A DNA stretch of 32,597 nt from a virus. A model generated the notes under the pieces. That model did not search any database. It had not been told where the DNA came from and worked only from the letters and a program-made list of their open reading frames with translations. Of this stretch, positions 1-6,643 are shown piece by piece. Positions within the stretch are counted from its first letter, which is position 1, and every line of letters begins with the position of its first letter. Made by a program: the position numbers and the translations under genes. The stretch is taken from positions 1 through 32,597 of the IMG/VR virus record IMGVR_UViG_3300032333_000111; one strand, written 5' to 3'.

Positions 1-273
1 AGGCTCTGGCACACCCTTCGGAGCTGGCTTGTTATTGCGTGAATAGTATCCTGCCTGACTGTCACCCTCTCTTGCAGACTTGATATTTGTCATATTGAAG
101 TCCAGAGCAAGCTGGTTTAACGTCTTGTCGTTGTGTTTTGTGGTGTCAGACTTCATTCCTACTGGCTGCAAGAACACCATTTGGACGTTTTCAGTGCATC
201 CATCAGGGCAAACTGGCTCCCAAGCCTCGAAAAACCCGTGTAAATCGCATTTATAATCGTGCATAACGCTCAT
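1..273 (-). CDS. Zinc-ribbon-like phage protein, C-terminus cut by window edge
   Basis: The reading frame starts at an ATG at 273 and stays open to the window edge, so at least 91 residues are present and the C-terminus is missing. The N-terminal part has the look of a short zinc ribbon: YKCDLHG near residues 7-13, then CPDGC near residues 22-26. This recalls FmdB-type small regulatory proteins, but the likeness is only local. A GGGGAG ribosome site lies inside the end of the preceding gene, whose TAG ends 2 bases upstream of this ATG, so the two are probably translated together. The gene follows the large terminase, where many phages place small connector genes before the portal. Function is unknown. 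Confidence 0.75.
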   Translation of the reverse strand, partial: MSVMHDYKCDLHGFFEAWEPVCPDGCTENVQMVFLQPVGMKSDTTKHNDKTLNQLALDFNMTNIKSAREGDSQAGYYSRNNKPAPKGVPEP

Positions 274-275
274 AT

Positions 276-680
276 CTATCTCCCCTTAATTTGCTCATCT
301 AAACTATAATCTGAGTAATCTAACCTGTTTTTAAGCCCTAATTTGAGCTTAATTCCACCATTTTCGACCTGCAAACCATATCCACGGACAATAACGGGCT
401 TGGGTTTCTTCCTCCACTCAATCCATTTCTGTCCAAACCTAATCATTACGGCTACTTCGCCATTTTTCCACGCTAAATACGCCTTGGAAACCCGTCTTTG
501 CACCAATTCCGTCATGTTTGCCCGGTCGTAGAAGAAAATATCGTCCATTCTGGACTTATCTACACCTGAAAGTTCATAAAACAGGCGCATTGGTATCCCG
601 CGCTTCTTGTCTGCGCGAAATCTACGCATTATTTGCTTTAATTCCTCTTTCGGAATGATGTAATCATCATTACTGTCCAT
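276..680 (-). CDS. Hypothetical phage protein, 134 aa
   Basis: I do not recognise a family. The protein is soluble and rich in charged residues, with an N-terminal basic helical stretch (EELKQIMRRFRADKKRG, about residues 12-28) and a KW-E-WRKK segment near residues 85-93, which could suit a nucleic-acid or head-assembly role. It lies 26 bases downstream of the large terminase and 2 bases before the zinc-ribbon gene. No clear Shine-Dalgarno sequence precedes the ATG at 680, so translation may depend on coupling to the terminase gene, or the true start may be internal. The coordinates follow the longest ATG frame. Confidence 0.7.
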   Translation of the reverse strand: MDSNDDYIIPKEELKQIMRRFRADKKRGIPMRLFYELSGVDKSRMDDIFFYDRANMTELVQRRVSKAYLAWKNGEVAVMIRFGQKWIEWRKKPKPVIVRGYGLQVENGGIKLKLGLKNRLDYSDYSLDEQIKGR

Positions 681-706
681 AATTTTTGTTTAGAAAATTA
701 AATGAA

Positions 707-2470
707 TTAATTAGAGCCGTACACGCCTATCCTTTTAAGGTAGTCAGATACGGTTCTGCCCACAACAATCTGCTCTGGTGTGCTGTCTTCCTGTGTTCTG
801 CTGACATTTCTTGTAATTTTCTGTGCAATCAGGCGCGGCTGAAGCTGTTCAGCAAAGGCAGCGCAAGCCAAAGCACTTGCCATCACGCGATCATCCTTGT
901 TTCTGCCTGACGCAAGGATAGAGCCGCCATCACGCACGATGGTTTTCATCTCGTCGATCAAATCAGTAGAGACAATCGTTATCATCCCGCGCTCAAAGTA
1001 GTCTTTCATGTAAGAAAGCATACGTTCTTTGCTGGACGCTGTAGTCAGCCAGCCAATAGAGTTAGACAAACCGCCCATCGTGTCGTTACGCCGCCAGATG
1101 TAGTTGCTCATTGAACCCAATACGTCCATCAGTTGATGTCCGGTTTTGCCGCCCAACGCTGCTGCTTGGCGTTTCAGATTACGTAGTTCGTTAATGACTG
1201 CCTGACCGGGGCCATTTACTTCCAAGTTTAGCGTTGAGTTTTTGTACGCGCCAGCTAGGTGAGCAATCACCCACGCAAACTGGTAGGTGTTCATCTCTGG
1301 TGTAGCAAACTCTGCAACCTGCTCCATACCGTCAGCATAGCAACGGTACACTTGTATGCAAAAGCGATCAGCCCAATCAGAGCTGCCATAGGCAGGATCA
1401 GCACCAATGACATAAAAAGCTGTATCAATGGGTTCCTCCCATATCTTCAAGGTTGACATTCTGTCTGTAGATTTCAGCACCTCTGTATCTACAAAGTTTG
1501 CACCCATGCTGTAGCGGTAGTGGTCACACTTAATCTGCTTAGCTATCTTCATAGCGTCCGTACAACGGGCGTTAGAGAAGAAGCTTGTACCCGTCATGAT
1601 GAAGGCATAGTCTTCAGTCGGCGGGAACTCCTGATACATCAACGCATCGTCTTTGATACCTTCGTAAAGCTTCCAACGCCACCAAGCAATCTGCCGCGAG
1701 TTAATCTCTACGTTGTAGAGCTTCTTAATATCTCGCGTCCATTCCTTTTCTTCAGGCGTTAGCTTTCCATCCCAATACACTTTGTAAAGATTAGAGTCAC
1801 CCGGAACTGAGTAGAGTTGATTGCGCCACCAGCCGCAAAATATTGCGTGTTGAGAACGAGCGCGTTTAGCAGTCGTGTACATATCGTGGAACATATTAAA
1901 TCCACGCGCTGTTGACTCAAAGATATACAGGCGCTTCTCGTTGGTTTCAGCAAGAGAGGCCAGCAAAGATGCTAAGCCTTCTTCATCGCCCCACGAAGAC
2001 GTTTCTGTTCCGTGAAGGAATGTGATGCCCTTGCCACGACCAAGACTTCCTTTCGCTCTAAGCCCTGCGACTTGATAAAAGATTCGACTTCTGTTTTTGA
2101 GCGCAAGCGAGTTTCTATTGTGTGAGAGTATGGGTATCTTGTACTCTTTTGGTAAACCATCCATATAGGCCGAGAGTGTTCCTTTGAACATGTCGCGGTT
2201 TTCTTCAGTATCTGTGACCAGTGTTCCATTAAGTCCATTGTTTATGTAGTGCCAGTAAAGGTCTAGGGCCAAAGAAATAGTAGTGATGCCGAGTTGTCGG
2301 CCTTTCAAGATAACGAAGAAGTGGATGTTATCTTTCAAGCCATTCGCTATTTCTTCCATCACGTAGGTTTGCGTACCTAATAAATTATCTAGGTTTCGCA
2401 AGCCTTGCTCTTTTGTCTCAATCTTTAGTTGAGCGCAAAACTTGTAGAACTGATTTAAATTAAATTTCAT
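707..2470 (-). CDS. terL: Terminase large subunit (ATPase plus nuclease)
   Basis: This is the motor that pumps DNA into the prohead and cuts the concatemer. The 587 residues are normal for the family. The N-terminal ATPase has a Walker A-like segment, KGRQLGITT at about 56-64, an acidic stretch GTETSSWGDEE at about 154-164 in the Walker B region, and the coupling motif ESTARG at about 185-190. The C-terminal RNase H-like nuclease shows ADPAYGSSDW with D358, LEVNGPG with E417, and NKDDRVMA with D527, which match the usual acidic metal-binding triad. The start overlaps nothing and has only a weak ribosome site, 1 base after the upstream gene's TGA. No small terminase was recognised beside it. 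Confidence 0.96.
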   Translation of the reverse strand: MKFNLNQFYKFCAQLKIETKEQGLRNLDNLLGTQTYVMEEIANGLKDNIHFFVILKGRQLGITTISLALDLYWHYINNGLNGTLVTDTEENRDMFKGTLSAYMDGLPKEYKIPILSHNRNSLALKNRSRIFYQVAGLRAKGSLGRGKGITFLHGTETSSWGDEEGLASLLASLAETNEKRLYIFESTARGFNMFHDMYTTAKRARSQHAIFCGWWRNQLYSVPGDSNLYKVYWDGKLTPEEKEWTRDIKKLYNVEINSRQIAWWRWKLYEGIKDDALMYQEFPPTEDYAFIMTGTSFFSNARCTDAMKIAKQIKCDHYRYSMGANFVDTEVLKSTDRMSTLKIWEEPIDTAFYVIGADPAYGSSDWADRFCIQVYRCYADGMEQVAEFATPEMNTYQFAWVIAHLAGAYKNSTLNLEVNGPGQAVINELRNLKRQAAALGGKTGHQLMDVLGSMSNYIWRRNDTMGGLSNSIGWLTTASSKERMLSYMKDYFERGMITIVSTDLIDEMKTIVRDGGSILASGRNKDDRVMASALACAAFAEQLQPRLIAQKITRNVSRTQEDSTPEQIVVGRTVSDYLKRIGVYGSN

Positions 2471-2471
2471 A

Positions 2472-3266
2472 TCAGTTAATCATTTGGTAGTCGTAGTATT
2501 TGAACAAATCGTAAGCTAATCTTTCCATCGGGATAGTGTCTGTCTGCTCACTGGTTAAATGCCATATCATTTTGTTCCCACCAAGCAGCGTTCTAAATCT
2601 ACTGTGATGACCAAAAATCTTATGCAGCTTGCCATCATGGATTCCTTGGCATAGATGCTCAAAAGAAAATAGCTGTGCTTCTTCATCCGGCGCAAACTTG
2701 ATACCCGTTTTTTCTAGCGTTCTTCTCAAAAATGCAGTGAGCTGAATATCCTCATTGTTTAGCATGGGATTCTCATGGTCTGTAGGCATGATTCCCAAGT
2801 CTGTCAGGGCATTCATAAAGCGTTTGCTTCTCAGACTAAAGCCACCGTTTTGTACAACGATAGCGTTATCTAATCCTAGCCACTGGTAGTTAGTAATCAA
2901 CACGTTGTTTACCAATGCGGCATGGGTTAGACCACCAATATAGTCATACTCCAACCACTCATCTCGCCAGTTGTCAGCGTTTAGCGCCCAACCATCATGC
3001 TGAACGATTAAGGCATAGTCTGTATCTATGAACTTACCTAGTGAGTACATACAGAACTTGCTGTAGCCAGCATGGTCAAAAGGTGCGCCAGTTAGTTTTT
3101 GAGGAATGTCTGTAGGTAATGTTCTATCAGTAATTAAAAGCTTCCTTGCCCCCGGCAAGCACTCTGCTGTTTTGTTGATAGCGGGTACGGCTTTTAATCC
3201 CTCACCGTTTCCGTAGATAGCTACTACTGTGATGTTGTCGTAGTTTTTAATGTTTTTATAATTCAC
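2472..3266 (-). CDS. DUF5672 family glycosyltransferase-like protein
   Basis: The 264-residue protein has the signature of DUF5672 proteins, which are related to GT-A fold glycosyltransferases: IVQHDGWALNADNW followed by LEYDYIGG, then NGGFSLRSKRF and a downstream HENPMLNNEDI segment. The HDG and NNED acidic groups probably sit at a sugar-nucleotide/metal site (inference). I chose the GTG at 3266 because it gives a 4-base GTGA overlap with the methyltransferase stop and has GGGGA about 6 bases upstream. The same frame can be extended to a TTG at 3278. With the methyltransferase it forms a small modification pair just before the terminase. The target (virion protein, DNA or host surface) is not visible. 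Confidence 0.85.
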   Translation of the reverse strand: MNYKNIKNYDNITVVAIYGNGEGLKAVPAINKTAECLPGARKLLITDRTLPTDIPQKLTGAPFDHAGYSKFCMYSLGKFIDTDYALIVQHDGWALNADNWRDEWLEYDYIGGLTHAALVNNVLITNYQWLGLDNAIVVQNGGFSLRSKRFMNALTDLGIMPTDHENPMLNNEDIQLTAFLRRTLEKTGIKFAPDEEAQLFSFEHLCQGIHDGKLHKIFGHHSRFRTLLGGNKMIWHLTSEQTDTIPMERLAYDLFKYYDYQMIN

Positions 3267-3775
3267 TTGATTCCCCAAAAGTAAAGATCATGAGCTTCGT
3301 TATCCACGCTGAACTCATACTCTTTAAAAGCACTTAAATCGATATGGGCGCGTATATCTTCTTCTGTTAGGTTTTGGTAGTAGTCACCACAGAAGGGCGC
3401 GTCATGATGGTTTGTACGTGGTGTGCCGTGTTCTGCCCTGCCCGTAGTAGCACAGGTAAAGAACACCAGCTTAGACGACATACGGATCATGTTTTGCAGT
3501 GTTCTCACCCATTCAGGGTTGTGTTCAAAACACTCACAGCTTGCTACTACATCAAAGCTGGCGTCCTCATACTTCAAGTCTTCACCACGGGCAACAATGT
3601 CAACATCACGGCCTTGCCCAATATCTACACCGATATAGGAGCATTGCTGAAAGAACTGACGTATAGAGCCATTAAGGTTCAGACTGCCAACTTCCAGAAC
3701 AGTCTTGCGTACAAAACATTCTGGAAACTTAGCCCTCACTTTTTCTACAAATACCATCTGTGCTGGATGACTCAT
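3263..3775 (-). CDS. SAM-dependent methyltransferase (class I, type 11-like)
   Basis: The 170 residues follow the class I Rossmann methyltransferase pattern: motif I VLEVGSLNLNGSIR near 27-40, an acidic strand end YIGVDIGQGRDVD near 47-59, a VARGEDL segment where the adenine pocket usually lies, and FDVVASCECFEH near 74-85 (motif IV). The protein is short, so it probably lacks a separate target-recognition domain. Its ATG shares an ATGA overlap with the preceding gene, and its end overlaps the DUF5672 gene by 4 bases, so the cluster is tightly coupled. Small methyltransferases of this kind often act on sugars or small molecules. Since a glycosyltransferase-like gene follows, glycan decoration is my preferred but unproven role. 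Confidence 0.85.
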   Translation of the reverse strand: MSHPAQMVFVEKVRAKFPECFVRKTVLEVGSLNLNGSIRQFFQQCSYIGVDIGQGRDVDIVARGEDLKYEDASFDVVASCECFEHNPEWVRTLQNMIRMSSKLVFFTCATTGRAEHGTPRTNHHDAPFCGDYYQNLTEEDIRAHIDLSAFKEYEFSVDNEAHDLYFWGIK

Positions 3776-4041
3776 TTTGTTTGTCTTCTCGTCGTTTCAA
3801 AGTTATCAAGATTCCAGTTAGCAATACGTAGCCTTGCCTCTTTGTCTTTCGCAACACGCAGAAGCTCGTCCACTATCTCTGGCCTGTATATTTCTCTCCA
3901 CCCACGTACTAACTCTATCTTCTCAGCAGGTTTGATAGCCTTTATTGCTCTGTTCATCTCATTTTTCAAGATACGTCTGGAGAGTAATAGCTCCTCCTTG
4001 TACTTATCCTGCGTAACGTTCTCCTGCGTAGAGTTCTCCAT
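3772..4041 (-). CDS. Hypothetical protein, 89 aa, helical
   Basis: No family is recognised. The sequence is strongly charged and predicted helical throughout (EELLLSRRILKNEMNRAIKAIKPAEKIELV, then DELLRVAKDKEARL), without cysteine pairs or membrane segments. The ATG at 4041 is preceded by GAAGG, a good ribosome site lying inside the upstream gene, which it overlaps by 38 bases. The 3' end overlaps the methyltransferase start as ATGA. It is one of three small genes that open the leftward late block. Confidence 0.7.
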   Translation of the reverse strand: MENSTQENVTQDKYKEELLLSRRILKNEMNRAIKAIKPAEKIELVRGWREIYRPEIVDELLRVAKDKEARLRIANWNLDNFETTRRQTK

Positions 4042-4222
4042 TTAGCACCTTCTTCATTCTCGACAACTCAGATAGGCATTCTGCCAACAGGCTTGCAGAA
4101 CGGGCTTGCTGACGCCGCAACTCCATGACTAGCTCAGCATGGTTCATACGACGAACCTCTTGCCAGTAATCCTCTGCTTCTATATCCACATAGTCTTCAT
4201 GCAACTCTATGACGTTACTCAT
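4004..4222 (-). CDS. Hypothetical protein, 72 aa, acidic N-terminus and helical C-terminus
   Basis: No family is recognised. The start is placed at the ATG at 4222 (MSNVIELHEDY) because it forms an ATGA overlap with the upstream stop; a longer frame reaches 4234. The N-terminus is acidic (HEDYVDIEAEDYW) and the rest is a long helix, MNHAELVMELRRQQARSASL and onward, likely a short coiled coil. Proteins of this shape are common dimeric assembly or regulatory factors in phages, but nothing specific supports either role here. Confidence 0.65.
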   Translation of the reverse strand: MSNVIELHEDYVDIEAEDYWQEVRRMNHAELVMELRRQQARSASLLAECLSELSRMKKVLNGELYAGERYAG

Positions 4223-4452
4223 TCTGACCTCCAAACACGTATGCCATCCCCTTCACGGCGAGCAATAAACTTCATACCCAACTTCTTACCCGCCCTCCAA
4301 TTACCATTCAACACCACTTGCATCTGCACACCATCCACATAAAAGCTCTGCCCAACCCCCATCTCCGCATACGGATACCGTCTTACCACCCTAGCCCCCG
4401 GCATAGGGACAGCATCATCAATAATAACTCCCATATCCTCACCTCTATCCAT
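4219..4452 (-). CDS. Small DUF7303-like phage protein, 77 aa
   Basis: This is the first gene after the intergenic control region in the leftward direction. The segment PYAEMGVGQSFYVDGV, followed by a basic stretch WRAGKKLGMKFIARREGDGIRVWR, resembles a small phage family (DUF7303-like: an F-x-x-M-x-V-G-x-S-F strand, then K-F-x-x-R and R-V-W-R). The function of that family is not established. A GGAGG-like ribosome site (rich in G and A near 4459-4464) precedes the ATG at 4452. I am fairly sure it is a real gene and less sure of the family assignment. Confidence 0.7.
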   Translation of the reverse strand: MDRGEDMGVIIDDAVPMPGARVVRRYPYAEMGVGQSFYVDGVQMQVVLNGNWRAGKKLGMKFIARREGDGIRVWRSE

Positions 4453-4493
4453 ATCAATACCTCCTAGCCATAATCATATATTACTTATGGACG

Positions 4494-4521
4494 AAAAAAA
4501 ACCCCAGTACAAGACCGGGGT
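4494..4521 (-). terminator. Rho-independent terminator in the leader of the late block
   Basis: Read on the minus strand, ACCCC pairs with GGGGT across an 11-base loop and is followed immediately by a run of eight U. The complementary face has no T run, so only leftward transcripts would stop here. It lies about 40 bases before the first late gene, so late transcription starting further right must read through it, or it ends a separate leader or small RNA. Confidence 0.65.
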
Positions 4522-4639
4522 CAAAATGACTAAGCCAAGCGAGGGGAGGCATAGTCAACACAGAAGGAAAATCAAGAACACTATAACTGTAAAGTTAAAC
4601 AGCTACCACTATAAACTTAAAGCTGGTACTCGCTGCGTC

Positions 4640-4957
4640 TGGCTATGCTCCCGGCCGGTCTAGGTAGTCCCAGCATCCGCTTTCCCAACACGACTGAGGA
4701 CTGAGAAGATCGTTCTGACCCACTAGTAAGGCACACAATCCTCATGCGTATTGGTTGTTGGTACTTACCCGTCCTTAGCAAAACTCCCGCGAATTCCCTA
4801 CATCTAGGCTTTCCCAACACAACTGAAGACTGCGCCCTTACGAGGCCGCTTAGTCACTAGGACACTCCGCTGATCTCACTACCTTTAGTCCGGACTTTCC
4901 AGTAGCAAGCCAATCTTCATGTGTGTTGGGGCTAGTAGCGCCAACTACTAACCCCGG
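4640..4957 (-). ncRNA. Candidate structured RNA: duplicated long-hairpin module
   Basis: Two homologous stems can form in a minus-strand transcript. Hairpin A pairs 4911-4930 with 4813-4832 (18 of 20 positions). Hairpin B pairs 4736-4755 with 4684-4703 (17 of 20 positions). Both keep the same two-base internal mismatch. Between the copies, two base pairs switch together (A-U in A, G-C in B) and a third changes C-G to G-U. All G-U pairs are valid only in minus-strand RNA. A further hairpin at 4928-4955 (GGGG, U-G, UAGUAG stem, six-base loop) precedes them and would compete for three bases of hairpin A. Homology extends past the arms (a GGGAAAGC block follows each). No known RNA family is recognised; transcription has not been shown. 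Confidence 0.6.
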
Positions 4958-5363
4958 ATACTACGTGCCAATTAAGGAGGTTAGGCAGAGAAAGAATACC
5001 AGAACCACGGAAAACATGAAATTTCCTTGGGGCGGGAGCGGGATAGGGCACGCAACAATCAAGGTCAAGACCCATCGACATAGCCAGAAAGACAAGAACA
5101 GAGTCAAACGCTAGCAGCGACAACCCCTTTCCCATTTGAATAGCGTTTAAAACGATTCTAAGGGCTATACACAAGGCTAATCGGGGGAAGGGTATCCAAA
5201 CCCTTACCCATTATGGCAATCGGATAGGGGCGATGGGAGAGCGCCTCACTTGCACTTTCCCCCATTGCACAATTACCAACTGCTATATATTTATAGTAAA
5301 TAACTATAATAACAATTATATAAAAGACTTATTATATTATATATCAGTTTATATAGCCTATGA

Positions 5364-5383
5364 CTATTGTTTATAGACAATAG
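5364..5383. promoter_or_regulatory. Dyad, candidate operator upstream of the early promoter
   Basis: A perfect 7-base inverted repeat, CTATTGT and ACAATAG, flanks a 6-base centre TTATAG. Its right half contains TTATAGACAATA, which recurs with one change at 8316-8327 in the other regulatory gap and in weaker form at 5291-5301 and 5458-5468. This suggests a repeated protein-binding site. The binder is unknown; the AlpA-like and Cro-like proteins of this phage are candidates. Confidence 0.45.
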
Positions 5384-5410
5384 ATTACAAAATACAATGA
5401 ACATAATCTA

Positions 5411-5438
5411 TTGCATAATCCTATAACGTATATATAAT
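5411..5438 (+). promoter_or_regulatory. Candidate sigma-70 promoter for the early genes
   Basis: A perfect -10 hexamer TATAAT (5433-5438) stands 16 bases after a partial -35 TTGCAT (5411-5416, three of six consensus bases). The region is AT-rich, which raises the chance of a false match. Its position 49 bases upstream of the first early gene, and a dyad starting two bases after the -10, support it. Confidence 0.5.
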
Positions 5439-5439
5439 G

Positions 5440-5455
5440 GTTTACAGCAGTAAAC
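5440..5455. promoter_or_regulatory. Dyad at the predicted transcription start, candidate operator
   Basis: The inverted repeat GTTTAC, four bases AGCA, GTAAAC begins two bases after the predicted -10 box and would cover the transcription start. This is the classical place for a repressor to block RNA polymerase. The binding protein is not identified. Confidence 0.45.
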
Positions 5456-5486
5456 ATTTATAGTCAATTAAATAGGGGATTAGACA

Positions 5487-6365
5487 ATGACGACTATTTA
5501 TCAGGAAATAACAGATTCAATCATTAGCGAACTAGAAAAAGGTGCAACTCCGTGGGTTAAGCCTTGGAACGCACCACAATCCGCTGACAAGAATGTAGTT
5601 AGCGGTAAAGCTTACAGAGGTATCAATCGTTTCATTACTGCAATGGTTAGCGGTATTAAGGGTTATAACAATCCGGCATGGGCTAGTCTAAAACAATGGA
5701 ATGACTTAGGCGGTAGGGTTCGCAAGGGTGAAAAATCTACAAAAATTGTTTATTGGTCACAAGCTAAAGATAAGAAAGCAGAGCAATCAGGCGAAGATAA
5801 GTTCTACCAATTCGCTAAGGTTTCCTATGTTTTCAATGTAGAGCAAATTGACGGTATTGACATAATCGCAAGTGAGGATACACCGGTATCCGACAATCAA
5901 AAGATTGAAGCTTGCGAGAATCGCATTATCGCTACTCAAGCGAAATACTCTATCGGGGGCGATACCGCTTGCTACATTCCATCAATAGATTCAATCCGCA
6001 TGCCGGCACTTAACACTTTTCAAAGTGCTGAACACTACTACGCTACGTTTTTCCACGAATTAACCCATTGGACAAGCGAAAAGACTAGGTGCGACCGTGA
6101 TCTATCAAAAGGTAGATTCGGCAATGCTGACTATGCGTTTGAGGAACTGGTCGCTGAACTAGGTGCAGCTTTCTTATGTCAGCAGCATGGCATCAAGGGT
6201 GATTTACGTCACGCCGGATATATAGATCACTGGCTTAAATGCCTGAAAGCAGATAGCAGAGCGATATTTAAAGCCAGTGCGTTAGCGCAACAAGCTAGTG
6301 ATTTTCTGCTTATGTGCGGTAGTGATAAGCAGGAACTAGTCAACGACGAATTGTTAGCAGCATAA
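5487..6365 (+). CDS. ardC: ArdC-like antirestriction protein / zincin metallopeptidase
   Basis: The 292 residues have the two-domain layout of ArdC/TraC-like proteins. The N-terminal ssDNA-binding domain (DUF1738-type, about 1-120) shows ATPWVKPWNAP, YRGINRF, and a WASLKQWNDLGGRVRKGEK block with a later KVSYVFNVEQ strand. The C-terminal zincin domain has the HELTH motif at about 190-194 and a downstream FEELVAELGAAFL acid segment for the third zinc ligand. Family members bind single-stranded DNA and protect incoming DNA from host restriction. As the first early gene, downstream of the promoter and with an AGGGGATTA ribosome site, it is well placed for immediate expression after injection. A replication-linked role cannot be excluded. 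Confidence 0.92.
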   Translation: MTTIYQEITDSIISELEKGATPWVKPWNAPQSADKNVVSGKAYRGINRFITAMVSGIKGYNNPAWASLKQWNDLGGRVRKGEKSTKIVYWSQAKDKKAEQSGEDKFYQFAKVSYVFNVEQIDGIDIIASEDTPVSDNQKIEACENRIIATQAKYSIGGDTACYIPSIDSIRMPALNTFQSAEHYYATFFHELTHWTSEKTRCDRDLSKGRFGNADYAFEELVAELGAAFLCQQHGIKGDLRHAGYIDHWLKCLKADSRAIFKASALAQQASDFLLMCGSDKQELVNDELLAA

Positions 6366-6371
6366 ACAAAG

Positions 6372-6393
6372 TAGGGGGATTTTCCCCCTATTT
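6372..6393 (+). terminator. Terminator-like hairpin (attenuator) after ardC
   Basis: TAGGGGGA and TCCCCCTA form a perfect 8-base stem around a 3-base loop, followed by only three T before C. The short T run suggests partial rather than full termination, which would lower expression of the genes downstream of ardC. Confidence 0.5.
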
Positions 6394-6416
6394 CCTACAC
6401 TTTAGGGGATTAGATA

Positions 6417-6629
6417 ATGACATTAGCAGAATTTCAATCACTTGATTACACAGCAAAACTTATCTTTTTTAAAGATTTTCTAATAGCTTATATGTCAGAA
6501 AATAAAGATATGTCATTCAAAGAATGTTTAAAAACGCTTGATTGGCGATTAATGGATTTAATGACAATCAAAGATTTACAGTTATTTAAAAGTGATTTAA
6601 CGACGTTTTTTATCGAAGGTTATTACTAA
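6417..6629 (+). CDS. Hypothetical protein, 70 aa
   Basis: No family is recognised. The product is small, soluble and probably helical (LAEFQSLDYTAKLIFFKDFL, then FKECLKTLDWRLMDLMTIKDL). The ATG has AGGGGATTA about 7 bases upstream, the same ribosome-site block as used by ardC and by the gene that follows. It lies just after the attenuator hairpin. Confidence 0.7.
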   Translation: MTLAEFQSLDYTAKLIFFKDFLIAYMSENKDMSFKECLKTLDWRLMDLMTIKDLQLFKSDLTTFFIEGYY

Positions 6630-6643
6630 AAAGGGGATTAAAA

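Larger units (their letters stand above)
4453..5486. other. Gene-free divergent control region (about 1 kb)
   Basis: This stretch separates the leftward late genes from the rightward early genes. Short open frames occur on both strands (for example 4617-4820, 4923-5114 and 4932-5174), but none has a ribosome site at a sensible distance or a protein-like composition. The left half (4494-4957) carries a terminator and a duplicated hairpin module. The middle (4980-5280) is G-rich, with a hairpin AAGGGT/ACCCTT around 5188-5206 and otherwise nothing I can name. The right part (5281-5486) is very AT-rich, with dyads and a promoter. Both the late (leftward) and early (rightward) promoters presumably lie here. 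Confidence 0.75.

Noticed and set aside
3374-4045. A 223-codon plus-strand frame opposite the methyltransferase
   Set aside because: It is the antisense shadow of two overlapping minus-strand genes with clear methyltransferase motifs and start signals.
4617-4820. A 67-codon minus-strand frame across the hairpin module
   Set aside because: It is made of the repeat arms themselves, with no ribosome site, and the pairing pattern explains the conservation better than a protein does.
4453-4990. tRNA genes in the gene-free region
   Set aside because: I looked for the T-loop GTTCGANTCC pattern and a four-arm fold on both strands; the long stems do not have tRNA geometry or a CCA-proximal acceptor.
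4923-5114. A 63-codon plus-strand frame with a perfect TAAGGAGGT inside it
   Set aside because: The Shine-Dalgarno-like sequence at 4974-4982 is not followed by a start codon at usable distance; the next ATG is about 30 bases on.
4932-5174. An 80-codon minus-strand frame with a hydrophobic N-terminal third
   Set aside because: No ribosome site lies before either ATG (5174 or the internal one), the composition is unlike the other genes, and it lies in the gene-free control region.
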